The notes under the pieces were generated by a model that saw nothing but the letters and a program-made list of their open reading frames with translations, was not told the origin of the DNA and did no database searches. 64,000 nt of DNA, taken from the NCBI RefSeq assembly GCF_014641715.1, contig NZ_BMIG01000011.1, positions 1-64,000 on the forward strand, in the 5' to 3' direction. Source of the stretch: Polaromonas eurypsychrophila (GTDB lineage Bacteria > Pseudomonadota > Gammaproteobacteria > Burkholderiales > Burkholderiaceae_C). The position numbers were made by a program, and so were the translations under genes. Below are positions 7,559 to 17,951 of this stretch, piece after piece (the stretch's first letter is position 1; each line of letters begins with the position of its first letter).

Positions 7559-8362
7559 ATGTGTCTGATCGCTTTCGCCATCGGCGCCTCGGCGCGCTGG
7601 CCGCTGCTCATTGCCGCGAACCGCGACGAGTTCCTGGACCGCCCCACCCTGCCCCTGGCCCGCTGGAAGAGTGAAGCCGGCACCGAGATCATCTCGGGCC
7701 GCGACCTGCGCGCAGGCGGCACCTGGATGGGCCTGACTGCGGCGGGGCGGATCGCCATGTTGACCAATGTGCGCGGCCCGGCCTCGCTGACCGGCGAGAA
7801 ATCGCGCGGTGAGCTGATCACACGCTGGCTTGACAGCGATGGCGACGCAGCCAGTTTCATGGCGCAGATGGAGCCCGCAGCCTACGGCGGCTTCAACCTC
7901 GTGCTCGGTGACTTCAACAGCAGCGTCTTGCACTGGCTCAGCAACAAGCCGGGACCGGGGCTGGAATCACGCGCATTGCAGCCCGGTGTTTATGGTTTGT
8001 CCAACGGCGCACTCGATACGCCTTGGCCGAAAACCCTGGGCCTGAAAAGGGCACTGGATTCGGCGCTGACTGCGTCCAGCGAGAACGCGGTCGAGCAAGA
8101 GTTGATGGCGGCGCTCAGGGACAGGCGGCGCGCCGACCGCGAAGACCTGCCCAGCACCGGTGTGCCGCTGGCGCTCGAAGAAGCGCTGTCGAGCGCCTTT
8201 GTGGATTTTCCCGAACACGGTTACGGCACGCGCTGCAGCACGGTGCTGGTGGCGTCCGCCGGTCAAGAGGGCTGGGATATCGCGTTGCAGGAAGTCACGC
8301 ATTCGCACCGCACGGGCGATGTGCCCGGCGCGCAAAATGTACGGCTGCGCTGGCAGACCTAG
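7559..8362 (+). CDS. NRDE/TANGO2-family protein
   Basis: The 267-residue protein begins MCLIAFA and has the signature ANRDEF (NRDE at residues 21-24), GGTWMG near 57-62 and a later GTRCSTVL segment. This is the NRDE (TANGO2) family. Cys2, exposed after Met removal, suggests an N-terminal-nucleophile-like arrangement; vertebrate TANGO2 has been linked to haem and lipid homeostasis, and the bacterial role is unclear. It starts 12 bp after ygfZ on the same strand, a likely operon. Confidence 0.8.
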   Translation: MCLIAFAIGASARWPLLIAANRDEFLDRPTLPLARWKSEAGTEIISGRDLRAGGTWMGLTAAGRIAMLTNVRGPASLTGEKSRGELITRWLDSDGDAASFMAQMEPAAYGGFNLVLGDFNSSVLHWLSNKPGPGLESRALQPGVYGLSNGALDTPWPKTLGLKRALDSALTASSENAVEQELMAALRDRRRADREDLPSTGVPLALEEALSSAFVDFPEHGYGTRCSTVLVASAGQEGWDIALQEVTHSHRTGDVPGAQNVRLRWQT

Positions 8363-8374
8363 TCGTCTTCTTTG

Positions 8375-8452
8375 TTTGTCATGCCGGGCTTGACCCGGCA
8401 TCCAGGCTGTTGGTACGCGTGACATGGATTGCGGGACTAGCCCGCAGTGACA
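8375..8452. repeat. Palindromic interspersed repeat, copy A
   Basis: Two adjacent hairpins, TGCCGGGCTTGACCCGGCA and the TTGCGGG...CCCGCAG pair, are framed by TTTGTCATG and GTGACA. A related copy lies at 59816-59894 with the same order of motifs. This is the general GTCATTGCGGGC-type repeat seen in many proteobacteria. It sits between two convergent genes and may help end transcription. Confidence 0.75.
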
Positions 8453-8464
8453 GAAAAATTCCCG

Positions 8465-9334
8465 CTAGCGTTTCCCACCCAGCGACCGCACCATCTCGAT
8501 GTGAGGAATCTCGACCTCATCAAACGGCTCGCCGCGCGGCGCAAACCCCAGGCGGGCGTAAAAACCTTCGGCGCTGCGCTGGGCATGCAGCAGCACCTCG
8601 GTGTCGCCGCGCTGTTCAGCTCGCGCCACCAGCGCGCTCAGCAGTTCGCGCCCCAGGCTGGAACCGCGCAGGACGCGGTTCACCGCCATACGGCCGATTT
8701 TTCCGCTGCCCGGCGCATGTTGCAGCAGGCGCCCCGTGCCTATGGCCTGGCCCAGGCCGTTGTAAGCCACTGCGTGCACGGCGGTCTTGTCAGCCTCGTC
8801 CCATTCCATCTCCAGCGGAATGCCCTGTTCCTCGACAAACACGGCGGTGCGGATCGCGCCAGCGTGTTCGCCCAGCTCTGACCATGCGCCAGTCTTGACC
8901 GTGACCATGGGCTCGCCGGCCTCGAAGCCGGTCAGGATTTTGCGCAGGCCTTCGGGCACAGGCCGCGAGGTCTGGGTGGCAGGGTCGGCAAACACATAAA
9001 TCAGCTCACAGGTGATCAGCAGTGCATCGCCGCGGAAGATCGTACCCGTGAAAACCATCGACGAGTTGCCGATGCGCGCGCATTTGAGGCCGATGTCGAG
9101 CTGGTCGTCGTAACGCGCCGAGCCGTGGTATTCGACCGAGGCCTTTTTGACATACAGATCGCCGCCCAACTCGTGCATGGCTTCTTCGTAGGGCAAAGCC
9201 AGCGCGCGCCAGTAGTCGGCCACGGCGGTGTCGACATACATCAGGTAATGCGCGTTGAAGACGATTTTCTGCATGTCCACCTCGGCCCAGCGCACGCGCA
9301 GGCGGTGGAAAAATCGGAAGTCCTGTCGTTTCAT
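8465..9334 (-). CDS. Fusion of a hotdog acyl-CoA thioesterase and a GNAT acetyltransferase
   Basis: The protein has about 289 residues. The N-terminal half (1-135) is a YbgC/4-hydroxybenzoyl-CoA thioesterase domain with the catalytic-Asp motif EVDMQKIVFNAHYLMYVD (D20). The C-terminal half (about 145-289) is a GNAT fold with GRMAVNRVLRGSSLGRELL and FYARLGFAPRG, resembling ElaA/YjcF-type acetyltransferases. ATG 9334 (MKRQDF) with GAGAGA upstream is preferred to GTG 9343. It lies directly downstream of the esterase gene. Both active sites look intact. The joint substrate is unknown. Confidence 0.85.
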   Translation of the reverse strand: MKRQDFRFFHRLRVRWAEVDMQKIVFNAHYLMYVDTAVADYWRALALPYEEAMHELGGDLYVKKASVEYHGSARYDDQLDIGLKCARIGNSSMVFTGTIFRGDALLITCELIYVFADPATQTSRPVPEGLRKILTGFEAGEPMVTVKTGAWSELGEHAGAIRTAVFVEEQGIPLEMEWDEADKTAVHAVAYNGLGQAIGTGRLLQHAPGSGKIGRMAVNRVLRGSSLGRELLSALVARAEQRGDTEVLLHAQRSAEGFYARLGFAPRGEPFDEVEIPHIEMVRSLGGKR

Positions 9335-9343
9335 GTCTCTCAC

Positions 9344-10300
9344 TTATTTTGAAAATGCATGGCGCAGGGCATGTGCCATATGGGCATGGGCCTGCCTGGC
9401 TTCGACAATGACGCGGCCCATCTTGATGAACTCGTGGGTCACGCCGCGGTAAATTTCGAGGTCCACCGTGACCCCGGCCATGCGCAGTTTATCGGCGTAA
9501 GCCACGCCCTCGTCGACCAGCGGGTCGCACTCGGCCAGGCCCATCCAGGCGGGCGCCACGCCATCGACATCGGGTGCGATTAGCGGCGAGAAGCGCCAGT
9601 CATCCCGGTCTGCCGGACTGCGCAGGTACTGGTTGAAAAAGAAGTCGATGTGCGAGGCCTCCAGCACAAAACCTTCGGCGAAGCGGCGGTGTGAATCAGA
9701 ATCCTGTCGCGGCGCGCAGCCGGGGTAAATCAGCAGTTGCAACTCCAGCGGCATGGCCATGTCGCGTGCCTGGATGGCGCACGCCGCCGCCAGCGTGCCA
9801 CCGGCGCTGTCACCACCGACCGCGAGACGGGTACCGTCCAGGCCCTTGTCATCGGCATGGAAGGACAGCCAGGCCAGCGCGTCCCACGCATCGTTGGCGG
9901 CCGTCGGAAACTTGTACTCGGGCGCCAGCCGGTAATCCACCGAAATCACCGCGCAGCCGGCCAGGTGGCTGAGCTGGCGGCACAGGATGTCGTGCGAGGC
10001 CACACTGCCAATCGTGAAACCGCCGCCGTGGAAATACATCAGCACCGGCAGCTTGTCGTGCGAAGGTGCATACAGCCGCAAGGACAACGCAAAACCGTCG
10101 CGCGCCGGGATGCTGAAGTCCTCGATACGCGCCAGTGGCGCCGGCGGAATCTCCAGCACACCCGCGCCTGCCTCATACGCTGCGCGCGCCTCTTGCGGGT
10201 TCAGCGTGTGCAGCGGCGGACGCGCCGCGCGCGCCATGCGTACCAGCACGTCGCGCATGGCAGGGGTCAGCAGGTCTTTGGGCTCGGCGGGTTGTGTCAT
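9344..10300 (-). CDS. HSL-type alpha/beta hydrolase esterase
   Basis: The 318-residue protein has the hormone-sensitive-lipase signature: oxyanion motif HGGGF, the nucleophile elbow GDSAGG, the catalytic Asp in ECDPLVDE and His in THEFIK. It has no signal peptide, so it is a cytosolic carboxylesterase for short acyl esters or similar. It lies immediately upstream of the thioesterase/GNAT fusion (stop and start abut), so the two are probably co-transcribed. The physiological substrate cannot be read from sequence. Confidence 0.88.
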   Translation of the reverse strand: MTQPAEPKDLLTPAMRDVLVRMARAARPPLHTLNPQEARAAYEAGAGVLEIPPAPLARIEDFSIPARDGFALSLRLYAPSHDKLPVLMYFHGGGFTIGSVASHDILCRQLSHLAGCAVISVDYRLAPEYKFPTAANDAWDALAWLSFHADDKGLDGTRLAVGGDSAGGTLAAACAIQARDMAMPLELQLLIYPGCAPRQDSDSHRRFAEGFVLEASHIDFFFNQYLRSPADRDDWRFSPLIAPDVDGVAPAWMGLAECDPLVDEGVAYADKLRMAGVTVDLEIYRGVTHEFIKMGRVIVEARQAHAHMAHALRHAFSK

Positions 10301-10434
10301 TCGTTCAATGTTTCTGGGGGCGGCAGCGCTATCGCCAAGGTGACGGCAATCAGGGTTTGCTGGTGGGTCTAGCCAACTTCAGCCATTAAAGTAAAGTCAT
10401 CGAATCGTACAACGCCACAAAGAGACAACACCCC

Positions 10435-11571
10435 ATGGCCTTCATTTATTACGTCACCCAAATCCAGTTCGACTACGGTGCGGTCAAGCTGCTGAAGCAG
10501 GAATGTGAACGCGTCGGCATCACCAAACCGCTGATCGTCACCGATGCCGGTGTCAAAGCCGCCGGTGTGTTGCAAAAAGCACTTGACGCCCTGCCCGGAA
10601 TAACGGTGGCGGTGTTTGACCAGACCCCTTCCAATCCGACCGAAGCCGCGGTGCGTGCCGCCGTGGCCGTGTACCACGCCAGCGGCTGTGATGGCCTGAT
10701 CGCCGTCGGCGGTGGCTCGGCGATTGACTGCGCCAAAGGCGTGGCGATTGCCGCCGCCCACCAAGGCCCGCTCAAGACTTACGCCACCATCGAAGGGGGC
10801 TCGCTCAAAATCACGGACCGGGCCGTGCCGCTGATCGCGGTGCCGACCACCAGCGGCACCGGCAGCGAAGTAGCGCGTGGCGCCATCATCATCTTGGACG
10901 ACCACCGCAAGCTGGGTTTTCACTCCTGGCACATCGTCCCCAAAACCGCGATCTGCGACCCCGAACTGACGCTGGGCCTGCCCGCCAAACTGACGGCTGC
11001 CACAGGCATGGACGCGATTGCGCACTGCATGGAAACCTTCATGGCACCCGCCTTTAACCCGCCGGCCGACGGCATTGGTCTGGATGGCCTGCAACGCGGC
11101 TGGGCGAACATCGAACGCGCCACCCGCGACGGCAGCGACCGCGAGGCGCGCCTCAACATGATGAGCGCTTCGATGCAGGGCGCGATGGCCTTCCAGAAAG
11201 GCCTGGGCTGCGTGCACTCTTTAAGTCATAGCCTGGGCGGCGTTGATCCGCGCCTGCACCACGGTTCACTCAACGCGATGTTCCTGCCGGCGGTGATTCG
11301 TTTCAATGCCGGCGCTGAATCGATTCAAAAAGAAAAACGCCTGGAGCGCATGGCCCACGCCATGGGCCTCTCGGCCGGCAGCGATGTCGCCGACGCGGTG
11401 CGCGACATGAATGCCCGCCTCGGCCTGCCCACCGGCCTGGCGGCCATGGGCGTGAGCCGCGATCAGTTTCCCGACATCATCAAGGGCGCGATGGCCGACC
11501 ACTGCCACAAGACCAATCCGCGGATTGCGACGGCAGAGGAGTATGCGGGGATGCTGGAGGATTCGCTTTGA
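10435..11571 (+). CDS. Iron-containing (group III) alcohol dehydrogenase
   Basis: The 378-residue protein shows the Fe-ADH family features: GGGSAIDCAKG (NAD(P) binding), PTTSGTGSE, and metal-ligand motifs DAIAHCMET, GCVHSLSHSLGG and LHHGSLNA. These enzymes oxidise alcohols or reduce aldehydes with NAD(P). The substrate could be 1,3-propanediol/butanol-type or 4-hydroxybutyrate-like; the sequence does not decide. It stands alone between a divergent esterase and the island at tRNA-His. Confidence 0.85.
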   Translation: MAFIYYVTQIQFDYGAVKLLKQECERVGITKPLIVTDAGVKAAGVLQKALDALPGITVAVFDQTPSNPTEAAVRAAVAVYHASGCDGLIAVGGGSAIDCAKGVAIAAAHQGPLKTYATIEGGSLKITDRAVPLIAVPTTSGTGSEVARGAIIILDDHRKLGFHSWHIVPKTAICDPELTLGLPAKLTAATGMDAIAHCMETFMAPAFNPPADGIGLDGLQRGWANIERATRDGSDREARLNMMSASMQGAMAFQKGLGCVHSLSHSLGGVDPRLHHGSLNAMFLPAVIRFNAGAESIQKEKRLERMAHAMGLSAGSDVADAVRDMNARLGLPTGLAAMGVSRDQFPDIIKGAMADHCHKTNPRIATAEEYAGMLEDSL

Positions 11572-11686
11572 CCGGTGTTCGCGTCAGGCGGGTCGCGAGC
11601 TTGGCGAAGCTGGAAAACTTTGAAGGTAGGTGCGCGCCGAAAGCAGTCAGTGGCATTGACTGTTATATCTCCGGCGCCATAGGCGC

Positions 11687-11999
11687 TTATCCCCTGCTAT
11701 GCCGCGTTTGTTGAGCGGTCGTGCTTATTCCTGACGCAAACCATACGCACACCATTGAGGTGAAGAGATCCAGTATTTCCTTCGGCTCGGTCGGTAGCTC
11801 GGGATATGGGTCACAGCACTTCTTCAGATATTGGGAGAGAGGAAGAAGGCCCGCTTCAGTGATCTTGAAGTCGATGTTGTGACTGAACTTGTTCCGAAGA
11901 CTGTTGAGATGCTTGATTGCCGGGATGGAGTTGTATTTCTCTGGGTAGTTGTCCGTAGTTAGAAGTGAAACCTTCTGCGCAAACGTCTGTTTGGATGTG
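11687..11999 (-). pseudogene. C-terminal fragment of a HEPN-like protein cut by the IS element
   Basis: The frame continues into the IS end (apparent start MYEFIRPGH at 12025), so only the part from TSKQTF onward is native. It contains HLNSLRNKFSHN, an Rx4H motif of the kind found in HEPN ribonuclease/antitoxin and abortive-infection proteins, and a later cysteine pair KKCC. About 104 residues remain and the N-terminus is lost. Low GC compared with its neighbours fits horizontal origin. The HEPN assignment rests on one motif. Confidence 0.5.
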
Positions 12000-12039
12000 T
12001 GTCCTGGTCTAATGAATTCGTACACATAGATAGGTGTAA

Positions 12040-13088
<1,049 letters not shown>

Positions 13089-13096
13089 CCAGCACA

Positions 13097-13947
13097 CCCG
13101 AACGGCCATCTCATCCACAAACTTTCGCATCAGTTCGGGAGTGACGTCGCCTGGGTGGCCCACACCATTTTCTGCGGCCAATTTCTGCAGTTCACGCCAT
13201 GGCGTTTGAGTCGCAATAGTGGTGCCTTTGGGCCGCTTTTTAACATAGTCGCCACACAGCGAATATTGAATCCCAACTGGGTCCTTGCTCTGACGACTTG
13301 GCAGCGTCACTGGCGGCGAGCTCCATGGGCGTTGGGGTGACAGGTGCAACGTCATTGGTATTCACGACCTGGCCACTCTGCCGGGCTCGTTGATAGTCCA
13401 ATGAGGTCACAACGGCACGCAGAAAAGCAGCCCCGGCCCGCCTGGACTCCTCCGGAGACAACTCGACGTCAAGTCCGCAAAGGTGAATAAAACCGTGCAT
13501 GGCCGGCAAAATCCTGTCGGAACGACCCGTGGCGAGCATTCGCCCGAGTTCAGCGCGCTGCTGCTCCAGTTTCTCCCCCAATTCGTCGAACTCTGCGTCG
13601 TCCAGTTCCTCGCTACGCAGTCGCTCGTCACTCAGCAGTACTTGGCGAACCCAGTGCTCCGCCAACGCTTTGAGCTGCTCCTCGGACAAGGCGTCAAGCT
13701 TTTTCCTGGCGTAGAGGACCTGCTTTTCCTTCAATGCATTCCGATGCAGGGCGAATTCGGAATCTATCTGGTTGATTTCGACATTGAGGCGCTTTTTGGC
13801 CTCACGCAGGTCGGACGTATGCAGACTGCGAGTGATGTGCGTTTTTTTGGGAGGATACGCCGCCAATAGCGCAGCTGGGATACGGAGACGGCAGTATTTG
13901 GTGCCGTTTTTACCGCGTTCGTATAGATTTTCTGAGAGTGCTTTCAA
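13097..13947 (-). pseudogene. Frameshifted N-terminal fragment of a phage-type tyrosine integrase
   Basis: Residues 1-235 from ATG 13947 include KYCRLRIPAALLAAYPPK and REAKKRLNVEINQID, the N-terminal DUF6538-like/arm-binding region of tyrosine recombinases. Near 13250 a one-base loss moves the frame: SIFAVWR should continue as DYVKKRPKGTT and then LQKLAAENGVGHPGDVTPELM, the start of the core-binding domain. The gene stops at the IS edge and the catalytic domain is gone. It lies next to the 3' end of tRNA-His, the classical position of an island integrase. Confidence 0.75.
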
Positions 13948-14060
13948 GGTCCTGCTCCACGTAGTTGTGTGACAGGCCGTGTAACAACCAGACTTTATAT
14001 CTGGCCGTAAGTGATTGATTTACAAGGAAATCAACGACTTACAAAAACTCTTGGGGTGAT

Positions 14061-14137
14061 TGGGGTGGCTGATGGGGCTCGAACCCACGACAACAGGAAT
14101 CACAATCCTGGACTCTACCAACTGAGCTACAGCCACC
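14061..14137 (-). tRNA. tRNA-His (GTG)
   Basis: The minus strand folds as a cloverleaf with acceptor GTGGCTG/CAGCCAC, an extra 5' G (G-1) opposite the discriminator C typical of tRNA-His, D-loop AGCTCAGTTGGTAGAG, anticodon loop TTGTGAT with anticodon GTG, T-arm GTGGGTTCGAGCCCC and an encoded CCA. The integrase fragment adjoins its 3' end. Confidence 0.95.
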
Positions 14138-14190
14138 GGAACCTCAAATTATAACGAGAACTGTGCGCTTTATCCGCTTCGCGTACGGCT

Positions 14191-16101
14191 TTAAGCGCCA
14201 AGCTTCTGCTCGGCGGGCCGCGGCACCGTGATGTCGGCCTTGAAGCGTTCTTTCAGGATGTTGTAGTAAGCCAGACTCTCCGCCGAGGTCCACCACTGGG
14301 TGTACTGGGTCTGCTCCTGCTGGGCCAGCGCCGGCGCAGGGGCCGCGCGCGGCAACACTTTGAGCACCTTGACCACCGCATAACCCTGGGCACCCAGGTC
14401 CACACCTGTCAGCGTCGGCAAGGCCGTGGTATCGGCGCTGAGTGCAGCCTTCAGCGCTGCAATGGGCAACTGCTGCGCCTGCTCACGCGAGATCACCACG
14501 GCAGCGGGAAAGGCGGCGGCGGCAGGGTTGGCCTTCCAGACAGCGAGCTTTTCGGCACCGTCCTTGCGCGCCATCTCGGCACCGCGTTGCTGCTGCAGGC
14601 GCTCGCGCACGCGGTCTTTCACTTCGGCCAAAGGCAAAGCCCGCGCCGGGGTGTGTTGCGTGATGCGGCCCGACACCAACTGGCTACCGCCAAGATCCAG
14701 CGCTTCGGTGTTGCGCTTTCTCTCCACCGCATCCGGTGAGAACAGCGCTTCGAGAAACTTGGGGTTGGCCAATGCGCCAGTGGCGCCGGCGACCGGTGTA
14801 CGGGTCAGCTTGCTGGCGGTTCTGATTTCGAGCTTCAGGCGTTCGGCAATCGGACGCAAGCTGTCTGACTGTTCGTACACCGCATTGCTGAAGGCCTCAG
14901 CCGACTCGGCAAATTTTTTCTGTGCCTGCTGCTGCCGCAATTCGGTTTCTAACGCAGGCCTCATCTCTTCAAATGTCTTTTGTTTGGGCATCCTGATGTC
15001 GGTAAGCTTGATGATGTGATAGCCGAACTCGGTTTCCACCACATCGCTGACGTCGCCTTTTTTCATCGCGAAAGCTGCGTCGGCAAACGGCTTGACCATG
15101 GCCTTGCGCGAAAAGAAATCAAGGTCGCCACCATTGGCAGCGGAGCCGGTGTCGCTGGAATTTTTACGGGCCAGATCGGCAAACGAGTCCGGTGCTTTTT
15201 TCACGGCGGCCAGCAGTTGATCGGCTTTTTCCCTGGCTTTCTGGCGATCCGCTGCCGCCGCAGAAGCCGGCGACTCGATCAGGATATGGCTGGCACGGCG
15301 CTCTTCATTGGCCGCGAGCTGGGCCGTGTTTTTCTCGTAGTAGGTCTTCAGGTCTTGCTCATTGAGCGTGATGCCTTTCGTCACGGCATCCATGTTGAGC
15401 ACGGCGTATTCGATGTCTGCCTGCTCCGGCGCCTGGAACAGGGGCAAGTTGTTTTTGTAGAACTGCTCAAGTTCGGCCTCGCTCGGGTTCACCCTGGCCG
15501 CGTATTCGAGGGTATTGAACCGTGCAACCTGCACCTCACGCTTTTCAAAAAAAGCATTGAGCGACACGGCAGCAGCACCCTTGGCGGCGAAACCGCTGCC
15601 GGCAACGCCCAGCATCACCTGCCGAGTTGCGAGCTCGGAACGCAGGCCGGATTCGTAGGCCTCGGGCGTCATGCCGGTCTGCGACAAGAAACCGGCGCGA
15701 TCAAATTTGCCGTCGGGCAACCTGAAAGCGGCAATCGCTTTGTCTTCGGCATACAAGCGCTGCAGCTTCTGGTCGGGCACCACCAGGCCACTCTGGGCAG
15801 CCGCCGCAGCAAACACGCGGTCGCGTACCAGGCGCTCCAGCGTGCCGTATTTGGCTTCCGGAGAATCCAGCAACTTGGCATCGATGGTAGGCATGGAAGC
15901 GCGCAGGCGGTTGACCTCGTTCCGGTGCGCAAGGTCCCAATCGGTCTGCGATATGTCCCGACCATCAACGCGTGCGACCACGGCAGTGTTTTGCTCCGAC
16001 CGGTTGTAGCCGTCCAGGCCAAACAGCACAAAGGACGGAACAATCAGCAAAAACAGCAAGCCCATGGTGACCTTGGTGTGCTTGCGAATGAAATCAAACA
16101 T
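14191..16101 (-). CDS. ppiD: Periplasmic peptidyl-prolyl isomerase/chaperone PpiD
   Basis: The 636-residue protein starts MFDFIRKHTKV followed by one membrane anchor (about residues 12-31), a SurA-like chaperone part, and a parvulin domain from about 265 (ERRASHILIESP through GGDLDFFSRKAMVKPFADAAF to EFGYHIIKLTDI). PpiD sits in the inner membrane at the Sec translocon and helps fold exported outer-membrane proteins. It lies downstream of hupB, the same neighbourhood as in E. coli (hupB-ppiD), with tRNA-Val inserted between. Confidence 0.93.
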   Translation of the reverse strand: MFDFIRKHTKVTMGLLFLLIVPSFVLFGLDGYNRSEQNTAVVARVDGRDISQTDWDLAHRNEVNRLRASMPTIDAKLLDSPEAKYGTLERLVRDRVFAAAAAQSGLVVPDQKLQRLYAEDKAIAAFRLPDGKFDRAGFLSQTGMTPEAYESGLRSELATRQVMLGVAGSGFAAKGAAAVSLNAFFEKREVQVARFNTLEYAARVNPSEAELEQFYKNNLPLFQAPEQADIEYAVLNMDAVTKGITLNEQDLKTYYEKNTAQLAANEERRASHILIESPASAAAADRQKAREKADQLLAAVKKAPDSFADLARKNSSDTGSAANGGDLDFFSRKAMVKPFADAAFAMKKGDVSDVVETEFGYHIIKLTDIRMPKQKTFEEMRPALETELRQQQAQKKFAESAEAFSNAVYEQSDSLRPIAERLKLEIRTASKLTRTPVAGATGALANPKFLEALFSPDAVERKRNTEALDLGGSQLVSGRITQHTPARALPLAEVKDRVRERLQQQRGAEMARKDGAEKLAVWKANPAAAAFPAAVVISREQAQQLPIAALKAALSADTTALPTLTGVDLGAQGYAVVKVLKVLPRAAPAPALAQQEQTQYTQWWTSAESLAYYNILKERFKADITVPRPAEQKLGA

Positions 16102-16163
16102 CTCGAATTTCCTGTGCGGCCGTCAACCGGCATTGCTAACAAATTTTTACGCCAGCCATCCAT

Positions 16164-16192
16164 AAAAAAAGGCGAACCATCTGTTCGCCTTT
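16164..16192 (-). terminator. Rho-independent terminator after hupB/tRNA-Val
   Basis: A perfect 9-bp stem AAAGGCGAA / TTCGCCTTT with a 7-nt loop is followed, on the minus strand, by an uninterrupted T7 tract. It would end transcripts coming from hupB and tRNA-Val before ppiD. Confidence 0.85.
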
Positions 16193-16202
16193 GTTCAGTT
16201 TC

Positions 16203-16278
16203 TGGTGGGTGCTGACGGGCTCGAACCGCCGACCTACGCCGTGTAAGGGCGCTGCTCTACCAACTGAGCTAAGCACCC
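16203..16278 (-). tRNA. tRNA-Val (TAC)
   Basis: The minus strand gives acceptor GGGTGCT/AGCACCC, D-arm TTAGCTCAGTTGGTAGAGC, anticodon stem-loop with TTACACG (anticodon TAC), T-arm GGCGGTTCGAGCCCGTC and an encoded ACCA end. It sits between hupB and ppiD. Confidence 0.95.
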
Positions 16279-16303
16279 CACCTCAACTTTTACTTCATCT
16301 GCA

Positions 16304-16576
16304 TCAGTTCAGGGCGTCCTTAAGCGCTTTGCCTGGACGGAACTTGGGCACTTTGGCTGCCTTGATTTTAATCGCATCGCCGGTACGCGGGTTACGGCCG
16401 GTACGGGCAGCACGTTTGCCCACTGCAAAAGTGCCAAAACCCACCAGAGACACGGAGCCTCCTTTTTTCAGGGTTGACTTGACAGCGCCAATGGTTGACT
16501 CCAGTGCGCGCGTCGCAGCCGCTTTGGAAATATCAGCATGTTTGGCAATGTGCTCGATCAGTTCAGTCTTGTTCAC
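16304..16576 (-). CDS. hupB: DNA-binding protein HU-beta
   Basis: This 90-residue nucleoid protein matches HU along its whole length: [42 protein letters not shown] (the DNA-embracing arm) and [18 protein letters not shown] bends DNA and compacts the nucleoid. The A/T-rich upstream stretch 16577-16740 presumably holds its promoter. Confidence 0.97.
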   Translation of the reverse strand: MNKTELIEHIAKHADISKAAATRALESTIGAVKSTLKKGGSVSLVGFGTFAVGKRAARTGRNPRTGDAIKIKAAKVPKFRPGKALKDALN

Positions 16577-16835
16577 AAGGAGCCCCTCGTTGATGAAGTT
16601 AATCTGGTTGTCTCTTGAATATCTCCCCCGAATACCTGTAAAAAGATACCAGCGGGAGCGGCATGTGCAGATCGTCTGCTGATTCCAATTAGAGCCATGG
16701 ACTCCAACCGTGTCAATACAACATCAGATTTTTACAACGTGCGGTGGCGGATTCTAGTCTTTTTTTTTGCGCTTTCTCCGCATATTCATATGCACACCCA
16801 GTATTCAGGGATGTCGCGAGACAAGCCATTTTGCT

Positions 16836-17936
16836 TCAGGCAAGCGCCTGCGCGATGGCCTTGCCGAGGTCGGTGCCGCTCGCCTTGCCACCGAGGTCCG
16901 GTGTGCGCGGCGCACCGCTCTGGGGACTGAGCACTTTTTCAATCGCGGCGAGCACGGCGTCATGCGCCTCCTTGTGACCCAGGAATTCCAGCATCATCGC
17001 GCCGCACCAGATCTGCCCGATCGGGTTCGCGATGTTGCGACCCGCAATGTCGGGCGCCGATCCATGCACGGGTTCGAACAGCGACGGGAACTTGCGCTCC
17101 GGATTCAGATTAGCACTGGGAGCAATGCCGATGGTGCCGGTACACGCCGGGCCCAGGTCACTGAGAATGTCGCCAAACAGGTTGCTGGCCACCACTACAT
17201 CAAAGAAGTCCGGTCGCTGCACAAAGTGCGCGGTCAGGATGTCAATGTGAAACTTGTCGAGCTTGAGGTCAGGGTAGTTTTTGGCCATCTCGACCACGCG
17301 TTCATCCCAGTAAGGCATGGTGATTGCAATGCCGTTGGACTTGGTTGCACTGGTCAGGTGTTTTTTAGGCCGCGATTGCGCCAGCTCGAACGCGAACTTG
17401 AGCACGCGGTCCACACCAATGCGTGAAAAGACGCTTTCCTGCATGACGATTTCACGTTCGGTGCCAGCGTACATGCGCCCGCCTATGCTGGAATATTCGC
17501 CTTCGGTGTTTTCACGCACGATGTACATGTCGATCTCGCCTGGCAGTCGCGCGCTTCCATCGCGGCGCACCACTGGCGCGATGATGCCGGGCATCAGGCG
17601 CGCGGGCCGCAGGTTGATGTACTGGTCAAATTCACGGCGAAACAGCAGCAGCGAACCCCACAGCGACACATGGTCTGCAATTTTTTCGGGCCATCCCACG
17701 GCGCCGAAATAAATGGCATCGTGCCCGCCGATCTGGTCCTTCCAGTTGTCCGGCATCATCTGGCCGTGCTTCTCGTAGTAGTCCCAGCTCGAAAAATCGA
17801 AGTGATCGAACTGCAGGTCGATGTTGAACTTCGAGGCAGCCGCTTCCATCACACGAATGCCCTCGGGCATGGTTTCCTTGCCGATGCCATCGCCGGCGAT
17901 GACCGCTATTCTTTTCTTGCCGGTGTTCTTGCTCAT
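16836..17936 (-). CDS. D-malate/tartrate dehydrogenase (decarboxylating), IMDH family
   Basis: The 366-residue protein belongs to the isocitrate/isopropylmalate dehydrogenase family: AVIAGDGIGKETMPEG at the N-terminus, the substrate arginines in NLRPARLMPG, YIVRENTEGEYSSIGG, NLFGDILSDLG and EPVHGSAPDIAGRN. The NTEGEYSS and WDYYEKHG features fit the TtuC/DmlA subgroup, which oxidises D-malate, meso-tartrate or isopropylmalate-like acids with NAD. A LysR gene like dmlR is close by (18952). The exact substrate is inferred. Confidence 0.85.
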   Translation of the reverse strand: MSKNTGKKRIAVIAGDGIGKETMPEGIRVMEAAASKFNIDLQFDHFDFSSWDYYEKHGQMMPDNWKDQIGGHDAIYFGAVGWPEKIADHVSLWGSLLLFRREFDQYINLRPARLMPGIIAPVVRRDGSARLPGEIDMYIVRENTEGEYSSIGGRMYAGTEREIVMQESVFSRIGVDRVLKFAFELAQSRPKKHLTSATKSNGIAITMPYWDERVVEMAKNYPDLKLDKFHIDILTAHFVQRPDFFDVVVASNLFGDILSDLGPACTGTIGIAPSANLNPERKFPSLFEPVHGSAPDIAGRNIANPIGQIWCGAMMLEFLGHKEAHDAVLAAIEKVLSPQSGAPRTPDLGGKASGTDLGKAIAQALA

Positions 17937-17951
17937 GGTGTTTCCTTGGGT

